36,276 nucleotides of DNA, taken from Campylobacterota bacterium (GTDB lineage: Bacteria > Campylobacterota > Campylobacteria > Campylobacterales > Sulfurovaceae). The notes below the pieces were generated by a model. It ran no database searches. It saw nothing but the letters and a program-made list of their open reading frames with translations, and had not been told where the DNA came from. The stretch is taken from NCBI GenBank assembly GCA_003252535.1, contig QKDN01000074.1, forward strand, positions 1 through 36,276. Direction: 5' to 3'. Positions 7,074-14,806 of the stretch are shown here, in pieces. How positions within the stretch are numbered: position 1 is the stretch's first letter; the number at the start of each line of letters is the position of its first letter. The position numbers were made by a program, and so were the translations under genes.

Positions 7074-8161
7074 AAGTAGCAATAGTTCATGATTGGCTCG
7101 TGGTCAATGCCGGTGCAGAGAGAGTCCTCAGGGCTATTTTGGATATCTATCCCGAAGCGGATATCTTTTCTCTTGTCGACTTCCTGGACAAAAAAGAGAG
7201 GGATGATGTACTTCTTGGCAAACATGCGACGGTCTCTTTCATCCAGTACCTGCCGTTTGCAAAAAAACATTTTCGGAAATATCTCCTGCTTTTCCCAAAA
7301 GCGATCGAAACTTTCGATCTCGGCAGCTACGATCTGGTCATCAGTTCTTCATGGGCAGTCGCCAAAGGTGTCAGAACAGATACGAAGCAACTCCATATCT
7401 CATACTACCAGGCAAGGAACATGAAATATATCTGGGAAGAAGAGAACCTCTACTTCACAGGGATCAAGAGATTGCTCAAATACATTGGGATCAATTACCT
7501 CAAAAGATTTGATATACAAAGCTCCAAAAATGCTGACTTTATCATCACCAATTCGAACTTTGTCAAAAATTGGGTCAAAGAAAAATACCACAGGGCGAGT
7601 ACGGTCATCTATCCTCCGGTAGATACCGATCGTTTTGTTCTTCATGAAGATAAAGACGATTACTATATGACCGCAGCACGATTTGTCCCCTACAAAAAGA
7701 TCAAACTGATCGTTGAAGCATTTAATGAAATGCCTGGTAAAAAGCTTGTCCTTATAGGCGATGGCGAAGAGTACGACGAGATCAAATCTATTGCAAAGAG
7801 CAATATCCACATGACCGGTTTTAAAAACTCTGATGAGCTTGTACCCTACATGCAGCATGCCAAAGCCTTTGTTTATGCAGCCATAGAGGATTTCGGAATC
7901 GTTCCCATAGAAGCAATGGCGTGTGGCACACCTGTCATTGCCCTAGGGATAGCCGGTACTGCCGAAACTGTCATCGATGGGTTGTACGGTGTGCACTTCA
8001 TGAAGCAGACCAAAGAAGCGATCATCGAAGCAGTCGGCCGATTCGAGCAGCTGACCTTTGATCCGCACCTTATTTCACGCAATGCACAAACCTATTCGAC
8101 CCAAAGATTCAAAAACGATATAAAAGCCTTTGTTGATAGTAAACTTAATCAATTTCAATAA
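7070..8161 (+). CDS. Family 4 glycosyltransferase, WbaZ-like
   Basis: A 363-residue GT4 enzyme. The N-terminus (VAIVHDWLVVNAGAERV), the Y-x-AR-x-MKYIWEE segment and the TNSNFVKNWVKEKY region resemble the WbaZ group of O-antigen mannosyltransferases. The E273-DFGIVPI-E281 motif and the MACGTPVIALG that follows are characteristic of family 4. The start codon is TTG at 7070, sharing bases with the previous stop (TTGA) and preceded by AAGAGG at 7054-7059. A phosphomannomutase-like gene follows two genes later, which is consistent with GDP-mannose use but does not prove it. The product is expected at the cytoplasmic membrane face. Confidence 0.86.
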   Translation: MKVAIVHDWLVVNAGAERVLRAILDIYPEADIFSLVDFLDKKERDDVLLGKHATVSFIQYLPFAKKHFRKYLLLFPKAIETFDLGSYDLVISSSWAVAKGVRTDTKQLHISYYQARNMKYIWEEENLYFTGIKRLLKYIGINYLKRFDIQSSKNADFIITNSNFVKNWVKEKYHRASTVIYPPVDTDRFVLHEDKDDYYMTAARFVPYKKIKLIVEAFNEMPGKKLVLIGDGEEYDEIKSIAKSNIHMTGFKNSDELVPYMQHAKAFVYAAIEDFGIVPIEAMACGTPVIALGIAGTAETVIDGLYGVHFMKQTKEAIIEAVGRFEQLTFDPHLISRNAQTYSTQRFKNDIKAFVDSKLNQFQ

Positions 8162-8171
8162 GAGTTTCAAG

Positions 8172-8177
8172 TATAAT
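8172..8177 (+). promoter_or_regulatory. Possible internal promoter -10 box for the sugar transferase
   Basis: A perfect TATAAT lies at 8172-8177, in the 14-bp gap between the glycosyltransferase and the sugar transferase, overlapping the first possible ATG (8176). No good -35 box is seen. Transcription would begin near 8184-8186, right at the second in-frame ATG (8185), so it could yield a leaderless message. It may let the phosphoglycosyl transferase be expressed separately from the long operon. Confidence 0.4.
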
Positions 8178-9525
8178 GCACGCTATGAAACAGGTGCATT
8201 TTAACTACGCTACATACTTTCTGGCTCTCATTTTATTGCTTGTCGATCTGGGTGCACTGACAGTATCCTTTGAAAGCGCGATTTATATCAGGATGCACTT
8301 TTTTAGAGACCATCTTCCCCCTTTCGATCATTATAATCTCCAAAAATACTACTGGATCATCGCATTGACTCTTTTTATGTTCATCATTGAAAATATCTAT
8401 ACGATGCGGTATGACTTCTGGGCCGATACCAAACGTATATACAAAGGGTTTTTTTACTCTGCCTTCGCAATATTCACACTATTGACACTTGGCAAAGTCG
8501 GGGTAGAGTACTCAAGGAGCTTCATTATCATTTTTTTTGCCGTTGCCATATTTTTGGTACCTATCTTCAAACGGTATGCCAAAAGATATCTGTTCGGGTT
8601 CAATGTATTCAAAAAAAATGTCAAGATCGTAGCCGGCAGCCGCCGTGCGGACATTATCAAGGCAGAGATCGAAAAGAACTGGTACCTGGGCCTGTGCCAC
8701 AGCCAAGAGAGCTATGAAATGGTCATCATCGTCTCCAGGAGCTTTGAAACAGCGAAGCTCCAGCAGATCATCAAAGAACACTCAAGGCATACCAAAGATA
8801 TTTATGTCATCCCCTACATGGACCATCTGGACTTCTCTCATGCAAGTATCGTGGATTACTCGAATATCAGGCTCTCTGCTATCCACATAGAGAACAGGCT
8901 TTTGAGCCCCAAGAACACCTTTATCAAATATCTTGCGGAAAAACTGGTCGTTCTGCTGATCTCCCCTCTCGTATTTTTGCTCCATATCGTCATCACCGTA
9001 CTCATCAAGCTCGACTCAAAAGGCTCTGTCATATTCAAGCAAAAAAGACTTGGCAAAGATGCCTCGACCTTCAGTTGCTACAAATACCGAACCATGTACG
9101 AGAACGGCCAGGAGATACTCGATGACTATCTTGTCAGACACCCGGAAGAGATTACCTATTATGAAGAGTATCATAAATATCAGGATGATCCCCGTATCAC
9201 CAGGATCGGTAGCTTTCTTCGTAAAACCTCGCTCGATGAGTTCCCGCAGTTTTATAACATCCTGCGCGGAGATATGAATCTCATCGGTCCGCGCCCCTAT
9301 ATGCTCAGTGAAAAAGAGCAGATCGGACCGTTTCACGAAGATGTTATCCTCAGGGTCAAACCCGGTATCACTGGACTCTGGCAGGTAAGCGGACGTAACG
9401 AGCTCACTTTTGATCAGAGGGTGAAGCTTGACAACTGGTATATCCAGAACTGGTCGCTTTGGATCGACTTTATGATCTTTGTCAAAACGATCAAAGTGGT
9501 TTTCAACAAAGTAGGAGCAAAATAA
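8176..9525 (+). CDS. WbaP-type undecaprenyl-phosphate sugar phosphotransferase
   Basis: A 449-residue polyprenyl-phosphate hexose-1-phosphate transferase that starts repeat units by moving a sugar phosphate to undecaprenyl phosphate. The N-terminal half has about four membrane segments (roughly residues 10-30, 55-75, 90-107, 112-130). Then come a linker domain and a further hydrophobic segment near 258-275, leading into the catalytic domain. Catalytic-domain signatures are K303-YRTM, the D-D-P-R-ITRIG stretch, the DEFPQ segment, GDMNLIGPRP and GITGLWQVSGR. Length matches the full-length WbaP/WcaJ class. Start at ATG 8176 with AAGAG at 8160-8164; the ATG at 8185 is an alternative. It follows the glycosyltransferases by 14 bp. 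Confidence 0.9.
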   Translation: MHAMKQVHFNYATYFLALILLLVDLGALTVSFESAIYIRMHFFRDHLPPFDHYNLQKYYWIIALTLFMFIIENIYTMRYDFWADTKRIYKGFFYSAFAIFTLLTLGKVGVEYSRSFIIIFFAVAIFLVPIFKRYAKRYLFGFNVFKKNVKIVAGSRRADIIKAEIEKNWYLGLCHSQESYEMVIIVSRSFETAKLQQIIKEHSRHTKDIYVIPYMDHLDFSHASIVDYSNIRLSAIHIENRLLSPKNTFIKYLAEKLVVLLISPLVFLLHIVITVLIKLDSKGSVIFKQKRLGKDASTFSCYKYRTMYENGQEILDDYLVRHPEEITYYEEYHKYQDDPRITRIGSFLRKTSLDEFPQFYNILRGDMNLIGPRPYMLSEKEQIGPFHEDVILRVKPGITGLWQVSGRNELTFDQRVKLDNWYIQNWSLWIDFMIFVKTIKVVFNKVGAK

Positions 9526-9526
9526 A

Positions 9527-10939
9527 ATGGGACATTTGATCATGTCGATCTTCCGTGAATACGACATCAGGGGTATCTTCGAAAAAGAGCTCAATGAAGA
9601 GAGCGTGACCAGGATCGGTTTCGCGCTTGCATCAAAGATGGAAGGCGAATATGTGGCCATAGGATACGATGCCCGTACACATTCACCGCAGCTCTTCGAG
9701 TGGCTCTCGAACGGCTTCATTGCCGGGGGCAAGAAGATACTCGATATGAGTCTCGTACCGACACCGGTCAACTACTTCTGCAACTACCAGCCTGTTAACA
9801 CACTGGCAGGGAAACAGGTCACTGACGAGGGTGTGTTGGCAGCAGGTTCGGTGATGATCACGGGCTCGCACAATCCTCCTGAATACAACGGATTCAAGAT
9901 CACCGTAGCACAGAGGCCGTTCTTCGGCAAGGATATCTATGCGCTCGGTGAAGAGGTGATGCGTATGGAGATGCCGGCAGTATTGGAAGGCGAGATCATC
10001 CCTATCGATGCAAAGGCTCACTATATAGCCTATATGGAGGAGAACTTCGCCCATCTCAAAGGGATGAATACGAAGATCGTCTACGACTGCGGCAACGGTG
10101 CTGCGGGTGTGGTACTGCCCGATATCTTCAAAGTGCTCGAGCTCGATGTCGAGGGTATCTATATCGAGCCTGATGGGACATTCCCCAACCACCACCCTGA
10201 CCCGTCCGAAGAGCACAACCTTGAAGATGTGATCAAGCTCCGAAAAGAAAAAAATGCCGATATTGCATTCGCATACGACGGAGACGCCGACCGTATCGCC
10301 GTACTCACCCCAAAGTACAATATCAAGGGCGATCAGATGGCGCTCCTCTACTCCATGGTGATGGACAAGCCTACTGTCATTGGCGAAGTGAAGTGCTCGC
10401 AGGTGATGTACGACGAACTTGAGAAACGCGGTTGCAAGACGATCATGTACAAGACCGGCCACTCCAATCTCAAGGTCAAGATCAAAGAGACGAATGCCGA
10501 CCTCGCCTGCGAGGTAAGCGGTCATGTCTTCTTCAAACACCGCTATTTCGGCTATGACGATGCTCTCTATGCTACGCTCCGTATGCTCGAGCTCATCCAC
10601 GATGGTATCGACCTCGACGCAGAGCTTGACGCTCTCCCCCAGGTCTATGCGACAGAGGAGATCAAGGTCCCTGCTACCGAGGATCAGAAATTCGCCCTTA
10701 TCGCTAATATCGCCGGACTGCTTGAGAACCCGCCGGCAGATTTCCCGGCTATCCGTGACATTATCACCATCGACGGCCTGCGTATCAACTTTGAGCATGG
10801 ATGGGGACTTGTCCGAGCCTCCAACACCACCCCGATCCTCGTCACACGCTATGAAGCTGACACCAAAGAACGCGCCGATCTGTATGAAGAGAAGATCACC
10901 TCACTCATCGACAGTGCAAAAAGGGATCTCTCCGCTTAG
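9527..10939 (+). CDS. Phosphomannomutase/phosphoglucomutase
   Basis: A 470-residue alpha-D-phosphohexomutase that moves phosphate between C6 and C1 of mannose or glucose, feeding GDP-mannose or UDP-glucose synthesis. The four domains' signatures are present: active-site phosphoserine Ser114 in TGSHNP, metal loop D251-GDADR256, the sugar-specificity region EVSGH and the phosphate-binding R430-ASNTTP. The region before the active serine (about 87-106) carries a short insertion. The ATG at 9527 has TAGGAG at 9512-9516; the ATG at 9542, just before IFREYDIRG, is an alternative. It starts 1 bp after the sugar-transferase stop, tying precursor supply to the polysaccharide locus. The name algC/manB would be a guess between two activities. 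Confidence 0.9.
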   Translation: MGHLIMSIFREYDIRGIFEKELNEESVTRIGFALASKMEGEYVAIGYDARTHSPQLFEWLSNGFIAGGKKILDMSLVPTPVNYFCNYQPVNTLAGKQVTDEGVLAAGSVMITGSHNPPEYNGFKITVAQRPFFGKDIYALGEEVMRMEMPAVLEGEIIPIDAKAHYIAYMEENFAHLKGMNTKIVYDCGNGAAGVVLPDIFKVLELDVEGIYIEPDGTFPNHHPDPSEEHNLEDVIKLRKEKNADIAFAYDGDADRIAVLTPKYNIKGDQMALLYSMVMDKPTVIGEVKCSQVMYDELEKRGCKTIMYKTGHSNLKVKIKETNADLACEVSGHVFFKHRYFGYDDALYATLRMLELIHDGIDLDAELDALPQVYATEEIKVPATEDQKFALIANIAGLLENPPADFPAIRDIITIDGLRINFEHGWGLVRASNTTPILVTRYEADTKERADLYEEKITSLIDSAKRDLSA

Positions 10940-10941
10940 GT

Positions 10942-10965
10942 TACAGGCTCCCCCTGGAGTCTGTA
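10942..10965. terminator. Hairpin after the polysaccharide operon
   Basis: Arms TACAGGCTCC (10942-10951) and GGAGTCTGTA (10956-10965) pair over 10 positions with one G-T wobble and a CCCT loop, starting 2 bp after the phosphohexomutase stop. No T-run follows, so it may be a Rho-assisted or weak terminator or a 3'-end stabiliser of the long polysaccharide transcript. Confidence 0.45.
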
Positions 10966-11004
10966 CTAATCATCCCGCCACACCTCCCTTTCAACCCAAC
11001 ACGA

Positions 11005-11010
11005 TATAAT
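11005..11010 (+). promoter_or_regulatory. -10 box for the iron-sulfur protein gene
   Basis: A perfect TATAAT at 11005-11010 lies 36 bp before the TTG start at 11047, giving a leader of about 30 nt. There is no clear -35 box, which is common for sigma-70 promoters in Campylobacterota. Confidence 0.55.
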
Positions 11011-11046
11011 CACATTTACTATTAAGCACTCCAAAGAGGAAAAGAG

Positions 11047-12354
11047 TTGAGCCGATACGAAGATATTTTTGAATTTACAAAGACCAGCGACGAGTGTATC
11101 AAATGCGGGAAGTGTATCCCTGTCTGCACAATCCACCAGGTCAATCCCGACGAGGTGACCTCGCCGCGCGGGTTCATCGAGCTCCTCGGCGCCTACCAGA
11201 GGGGTCACCTGGAGCTTGACAAGACCGCCAAGGATATCTTCGAGAGCTGCTTCCTCTGTACCAACTGCGTCACTACCTGCCCCAACTCCCTCCCGACCGA
11301 TATGGTGATCGAGGAGGTGCGCGCCGATATCGCGGAGAAGTTCGGTATCGCATGGTTCAAGAAGGCGTTCTTCCTCCTCCTGCGCCACCGATGGCTGATG
11401 GATATCGCGATGAAGCTCGGCTATACCGTCCGTACCTGTGGCTTCAGCGAGGATACGAATCGTGTGGGGATGATACCGAGATTCCCTATGCCGATCATCA
11501 AGAGCGGCAGACTCCTCCCCTCGCTCGGCAAGACAAGCTTCCTCAACAAATACCCCGAGCTCATCGAACACAGCTTCAAGCCCAGGGAAAAACAGAGACG
11601 GGTCGCGATCTTCATCGGGTGTCTGGCGAACTACAACTATACCGAGATCGGTGACGCCCTCATTGAGACCCTCGCAGAGCTCGGCATCGACGCTTTCATC
11701 CCCAAAAAGCAGATGTGCTGCGCCGCACCCGCCTACTTCACGGGTGATTTCGATACGGTGGAGAAGCTGAGCAAGAAGAATATCGAGTACTTCGAGACCT
11801 TTATCGACGATGTCGAGGCGATCATCATCCCCGAAGCGACCTGCTCGGCGATGATCAAGCACGACTGGGAGGTATTCTTCGGCAACCACGAGATGCAGGA
11901 GTGGGCATACCGTGCCAGCCTCATCAACAAGAAGATATACATGGCAACCGAGTGGCTCGAAGAGAACACCGACCTCAAAGAGCGACTCGCTGCCAAAGGG
12001 AAGACCCTCGACTTCGACATCACCTACCACGACGCCTGCCACGCCAAGAAGGTCCAGGGCATCCACAAACAGCCCCGCGCCCTTCTCTCACAGAACTACA
12101 ATATCGTCGAGATGAGCGACCCCGATCGATGCTGCGGATTCGGCGGCGTGACGATGCAGACCGAGAAGTACCACTTTGCCAAGGCTGCGGGCGAACCGAA
12201 AGCCGCCATGATCCGCGACACCAGAGCCAAGGTGGTCAGCGCAGAGTGCAGCGCCTGCCGTATGCAGCTGAGCAACGCCCTCTACCAGGCGGATGTCGAT
12301 GCGGTGTTCAAGAATCCTATCGAGTTGGTGGCTGAGGCGTTGAAGGAGAAGTGA
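11047..12354 (+). CDS. GlcF/LutA/HdrD-like iron-sulfur electron-transfer protein
   Basis: A 435-residue protein with two N-terminal 4Fe-4S clusters and two C-terminal cysteine-rich CCG domains, as in the GlcF subunit of glycolate oxidase, LutA and heterodisulfide reductase HdrD. Cluster cysteines are C17-C20-C23-C27 and C68-C71-C74-C78, the last before Pro. CCG-domain features are MCCAAP (Cys224-225), YHDACHAKK, RCCGFGG (Cys362-363) and SAECSAC. It presumably passes electrons between a flavin oxidase and the quinone pool at the membrane. No GlcD-type flavin subunit lies next to it, so the partner must be elsewhere. The TTG start at 11047 follows AGAGGA at 11035-11040; no ATG is available before the first cluster. 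Confidence 0.83.
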   Translation: MSRYEDIFEFTKTSDECIKCGKCIPVCTIHQVNPDEVTSPRGFIELLGAYQRGHLELDKTAKDIFESCFLCTNCVTTCPNSLPTDMVIEEVRADIAEKFGIAWFKKAFFLLLRHRWLMDIAMKLGYTVRTCGFSEDTNRVGMIPRFPMPIIKSGRLLPSLGKTSFLNKYPELIEHSFKPREKQRRVAIFIGCLANYNYTEIGDALIETLAELGIDAFIPKKQMCCAAPAYFTGDFDTVEKLSKKNIEYFETFIDDVEAIIIPEATCSAMIKHDWEVFFGNHEMQEWAYRASLINKKIYMATEWLEENTDLKERLAAKGKTLDFDITYHDACHAKKVQGIHKQPRALLSQNYNIVEMSDPDRCCGFGGVTMQTEKYHFAKAAGEPKAAMIRDTRAKVVSAECSACRMQLSNALYQADVDAVFKNPIELVAEALKEK

Positions 12355-12393
12355 TCCTATAACCTACCAATTGTTCCTTTTATTGAAAGACTT

Positions 12394-12487
12394 GTAGGTC
12401 GGAGTGCCCTCACTCCGACATTTACTGCGCAAACAGAAATATTTCTTTATGCATGAGAATTGTCGGAGTCGGGGGACTCCGAGCTAC
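12394..12487. repeat. Inverted pair of REP-like hairpins (BIME-like), TCGGAG stems
   Basis: The first hairpin has GTAG at 12394-12397 followed by GTCGGAGTG / CACTCCGAC arms (12398-12406, 12411-12419) with loop CCCT. The second, in opposite orientation, has TCGGAGTC / GACTCCGA arms (12463-12470, 12475-12482), loop GGGG, and CTAC (GTAG on the minus strand) at 12484-12487. A GTAG before an imperfect hairpin, arranged in inverted pairs, is the hallmark of REP elements moved by RAYT enzymes. It sits between two convergent genes and could terminate both. No RAYT gene is in the window. Confidence 0.75.
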
Positions 12488-12508
12488 CAACGTGATGTAG
12501 CTTAATTG

Positions 12509-13108
12509 TTATTTTTCTATATTTTTCAGAACTCTCTCTCGAATTTTTTTCATATCATTTCGATCAAAGGCTCCATGATCCAATATCGCATTGGAAATCA
12601 ATTCCAAAAACTCTTGATATGAATTAGTGCAAATACCTAACGTATCATATTCCTGATCCAAGTACAGTATTTGACCATATTGATCTTTGATATCTTCTCT
12701 GAGGTCTAACAATATCATTTCATCACAATTCCATGAATAGATCGGTATCCAGTAGTGAGACCAAACTATATCTTTCGGATCTAGTCTTGGATCGATTTTC
12801 CCATAAGCTCCACCATCATACATATACTCTTTGTATTCATTATGAAGTTCATAGATAGTATTTATATCAAATAGTATGCCTCCGCCGCCAGTAAAGTTAC
12901 ATGAACTCTTTTGAATATCAGTTGGGTCTTTTGGATAATTGTTACACCTTCCTAAGCTTTGTTTGAACTCATTCGGAAGCTGGGGTTGCAGATATTTTTC
13001 AAGTTCTATTATCTCCTGATCTGTTGCACTGTCGCATTGGGTAAATGCTGGTTCATTCTCTTTCCAGTATGCAAAAAGATCATCCCAGATCGAATCGATA
13101 GATTTCAT
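12509..13108 (-). CDS. SUKH (SMI1/KNR4) family protein
   Basis: A 199-residue protein with the SMI1/KNR4 pattern: an early IIELEKYLQPQLPNEFK segment, a W-x-x-IPIYSWNCDEMILLDL core and GQILYLDQEYD, then SYQEFLEL near the end. Bacterial SUKH proteins often serve as immunity proteins against secreted polymorphic or contact-dependent toxins, but many are orphans of unknown role, and no toxin gene is adjacent. The ATG at 13108 is preferred because GGAGG lies 6 bp upstream; a TTG at 13120 would overlap that site. The gene is clearly more AT-rich than the flanking genes and lies between two pairs of REP-like hairpins, which suggests recent acquisition. Confidence 0.75.
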   Translation of the reverse strand: MKSIDSIWDDLFAYWKENEPAFTQCDSATDQEIIELEKYLQPQLPNEFKQSLGRCNNYPKDPTDIQKSSCNFTGGGGILFDINTIYELHNEYKEYMYDGGAYGKIDPRLDPKDIVWSHYWIPIYSWNCDEMILLDLREDIKDQYGQILYLDQEYDTLGICTNSYQEFLELISNAILDHGAFDRNDMKKIRERVLKNIEK

Positions 13109-13140
13109 ATATACCTCCAAAAGACATAAGAATTTGTATC

Positions 13141-13146
13141 ACTATA
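13141..13146 (-). promoter_or_regulatory. Possible -10 box for the SUKH gene
   Basis: On the minus strand TATAGT lies 33 bp before the SUKH start. A weak TCAACA is spaced 17 bp further upstream (13164-13169). The surrounding 13109-13196 stretch is AT-rich and holds no gene. Confidence 0.38.
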
Positions 13147-13196
13147 GCTAAATTTTTTACATTTGTTGATCGTTGTTGAATTTTATTGATTCGATA

Positions 13197-13275
13197 CAAG
13201 GGTGTTGTGCCCTCACAACACCGTAATGTCACCTATAAATGGAAATATTGGTGTTGTCGGGGGACAACACCCTAC
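13197..13275. repeat. Inverted pair of REP-like hairpins, GGTGTTGT stems
   Basis: Hairpin one has perfect 9-bp arms GGTGTTGTG (13201-13209) and CACAACACC (13214-13222) with loop CCCT; it is preceded by CAAG where GTAG is expected. Hairpin two has GGTGTTGTC (13250-13258) and GACAACACC (13263-13271) with loop GGGG, followed by CTAC at 13272-13275, i.e. GTAG on the minus strand. Loops are identical to those of the pair at 12394-12487 although the stems are unrelated. The TAG stop of the symporter gene lies inside the GTAG. Confidence 0.75.
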
Positions 13276-14798
13276 GCGTCTCTTTCTTTCCCCACCATCA
13301 TAACCCCAAACGACACCAATGTCCCCATCACCAGCTGCCATGAGAACCCCACTTTGAGGCCGCTGCCGAAGAATTCGAGCACATAACCCTGGAGGAGGAG
13401 TACGGTGAGGAATCCGCTGACGAGCGCCCATCCTACGGTGCGTTCGTTTCCTCTGCGGGTGAAGATAGCGGCGAAGTAGACGCCGAGGAGTCCGGCGTAG
13501 GCGAAGCTCATGACACCCAGCGCGAAATCGAGGAGGTGGGAGCCTGTCGCGTGCTGCCAGTAGTAGCTGAGCATCGCCATGAGGGAGAGCGAGAGGGCGA
13601 AGAGGAGCACCGCCAGACGGCCGGCGGCGAGGAAGTGCGCTTCGCCCGTATCGCCTGAGCGGGAGAGTTTCCACGGGCGGTAGAGGTCTTCGATAGCGAC
13701 CGAGCTCATGGCGCTCAGTACGGAGTTGGCGCTGGACAATGCTGCGGCGATGGCGCCGACGGTGACGAAGCCCTTGAGCCCGGCGGGCATCTCGTGGAGG
13801 ATATAGTACATCAGGATCGTGATCTTGTCTCCCTCGAAACTCTGCACCGGTTCACCCGCAATATGTGAGAGCTCGGGGTGGTGGTAGTAGAGGTAGAGGA
13901 GGAGCCCGATGACGAGGAAGAGGAACGCGACGGGAATCGTCATGATGATCGAGTAGATCAGCGATCTCGCCCCCTCTGCTGCGCTCTTGCAGGTGAGCAC
14001 CCGTTGGGTCATATCCTGGTCGAGGCCGTAGGCGGCGATATTGAGCAGCAGCCACCCGGCGATGAGGGTGTAGATATCAAAGCCGCCGTTCAGCCCTGTA
14101 AAGGTGAAGTCAAATGTCCTGAGCTTCGCATCCTCCGAGAGGATGCCCATGATCGTCGGGAGGTCTGTGTCGAGCGCGCCGTAGAGATAGACCATCAGCG
14201 CCAGAGCCGCCCCCACATAGGTCGCCGCCTGGATCACATCGCTGAAGATCACCGACTTGATCCCGCCGAAGTAGGTATATCCGAGAGCCCCAAACATCAG
14301 GATAGCGATGGAGAGTGCGATATGAGAGGGGGCGATATCCATAAAGAGGATCATCGAGATCGCCAGCGCGCCGATGTAGAGTCTCGCGCCGCTGGCAAAG
14401 AGCCGTCCGATGAGGAACATCACCCCAGCCTGCTTCTTGGCTCTCATTCCGTAGCGGTTCTCCAGGAGCTCATAGACCGTCACCGCGCCGATAGCGTAGA
14501 AGCGCGGGACGAGGATATAGGCGACGAAGATCACGGCGATGAACGCGGAGAGGTAGAATCCGAGGAAAGTGAGGTCTTTGCTGTAGGAGTATTCAGGGCC
14601 GCCGAGAAAGGTGGCGGCAGACTGCGAGGTGGCGAGCACCGAGACCGCCACGGCGAAGATTGGCATCACACCGGTGCCGACGAAGTACTCCCTGGTGCTC
14701 CGCACCTTGACACGGCTGAGGTATACCGAGGTGAGGAGGAGGACTCCGAAGTAGGAGCCGAAGATCACCCAGTCAAGCGTCTCGAAGGTGGTGTGCAT
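13272..14798 (-). CDS. Sodium:solute symporter (SSF family)
   Basis: A 508-residue integral membrane protein of the SSS/SSF family, which couples Na+ entry to uptake of sugars, amino acids, organic acids or sialic acid. Around thirteen hydrophobic helices are visible. Family hallmarks are the first-helix region (SYFGVLLLTSVYLS), R-STREYFVG, AVSVLATSQSAATFLGGP and GYTYFGGIKSVIFSDVIQA. The substrate is not predictable. It follows the M16-like gene with an 8-bp gap on the same strand, so it is probably the last gene of that unit. Its stop codon is supplied by the GTAG end of a REP-like hairpin, so the extreme C-terminus may have been reshaped by that insertion. Confidence 0.88.
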   Translation of the reverse strand: MHTTFETLDWVIFGSYFGVLLLTSVYLSRVKVRSTREYFVGTGVMPIFAVAVSVLATSQSAATFLGGPEYSYSKDLTFLGFYLSAFIAVIFVAYILVPRFYAIGAVTVYELLENRYGMRAKKQAGVMFLIGRLFASGARLYIGALAISMILFMDIAPSHIALSIAILMFGALGYTYFGGIKSVIFSDVIQAATYVGAALALMVYLYGALDTDLPTIMGILSEDAKLRTFDFTFTGLNGGFDIYTLIAGWLLLNIAAYGLDQDMTQRVLTCKSAAEGARSLIYSIIMTIPVAFLFLVIGLLLYLYYHHPELSHIAGEPVQSFEGDKITILMYYILHEMPAGLKGFVTVGAIAAALSSANSVLSAMSSVAIEDLYRPWKLSRSGDTGEAHFLAAGRLAVLLFALSLSLMAMLSYYWQHATGSHLLDFALGVMSFAYAGLLGVYFAAIFTRRGNERTVGWALVSGFLTVLLLQGYVLEFFGSGLKVGFSWQLVMGTLVSFGVMMVGKERDA

Positions 14799-14806
14799 CC
14801 CCCACT

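Noticed and set aside
9683-10798. 371-codon minus-strand open frame inside the phosphohexomutase
   Set aside because: It mirrors codon usage of a well-supported gene on the other strand and encodes no recognisable family.
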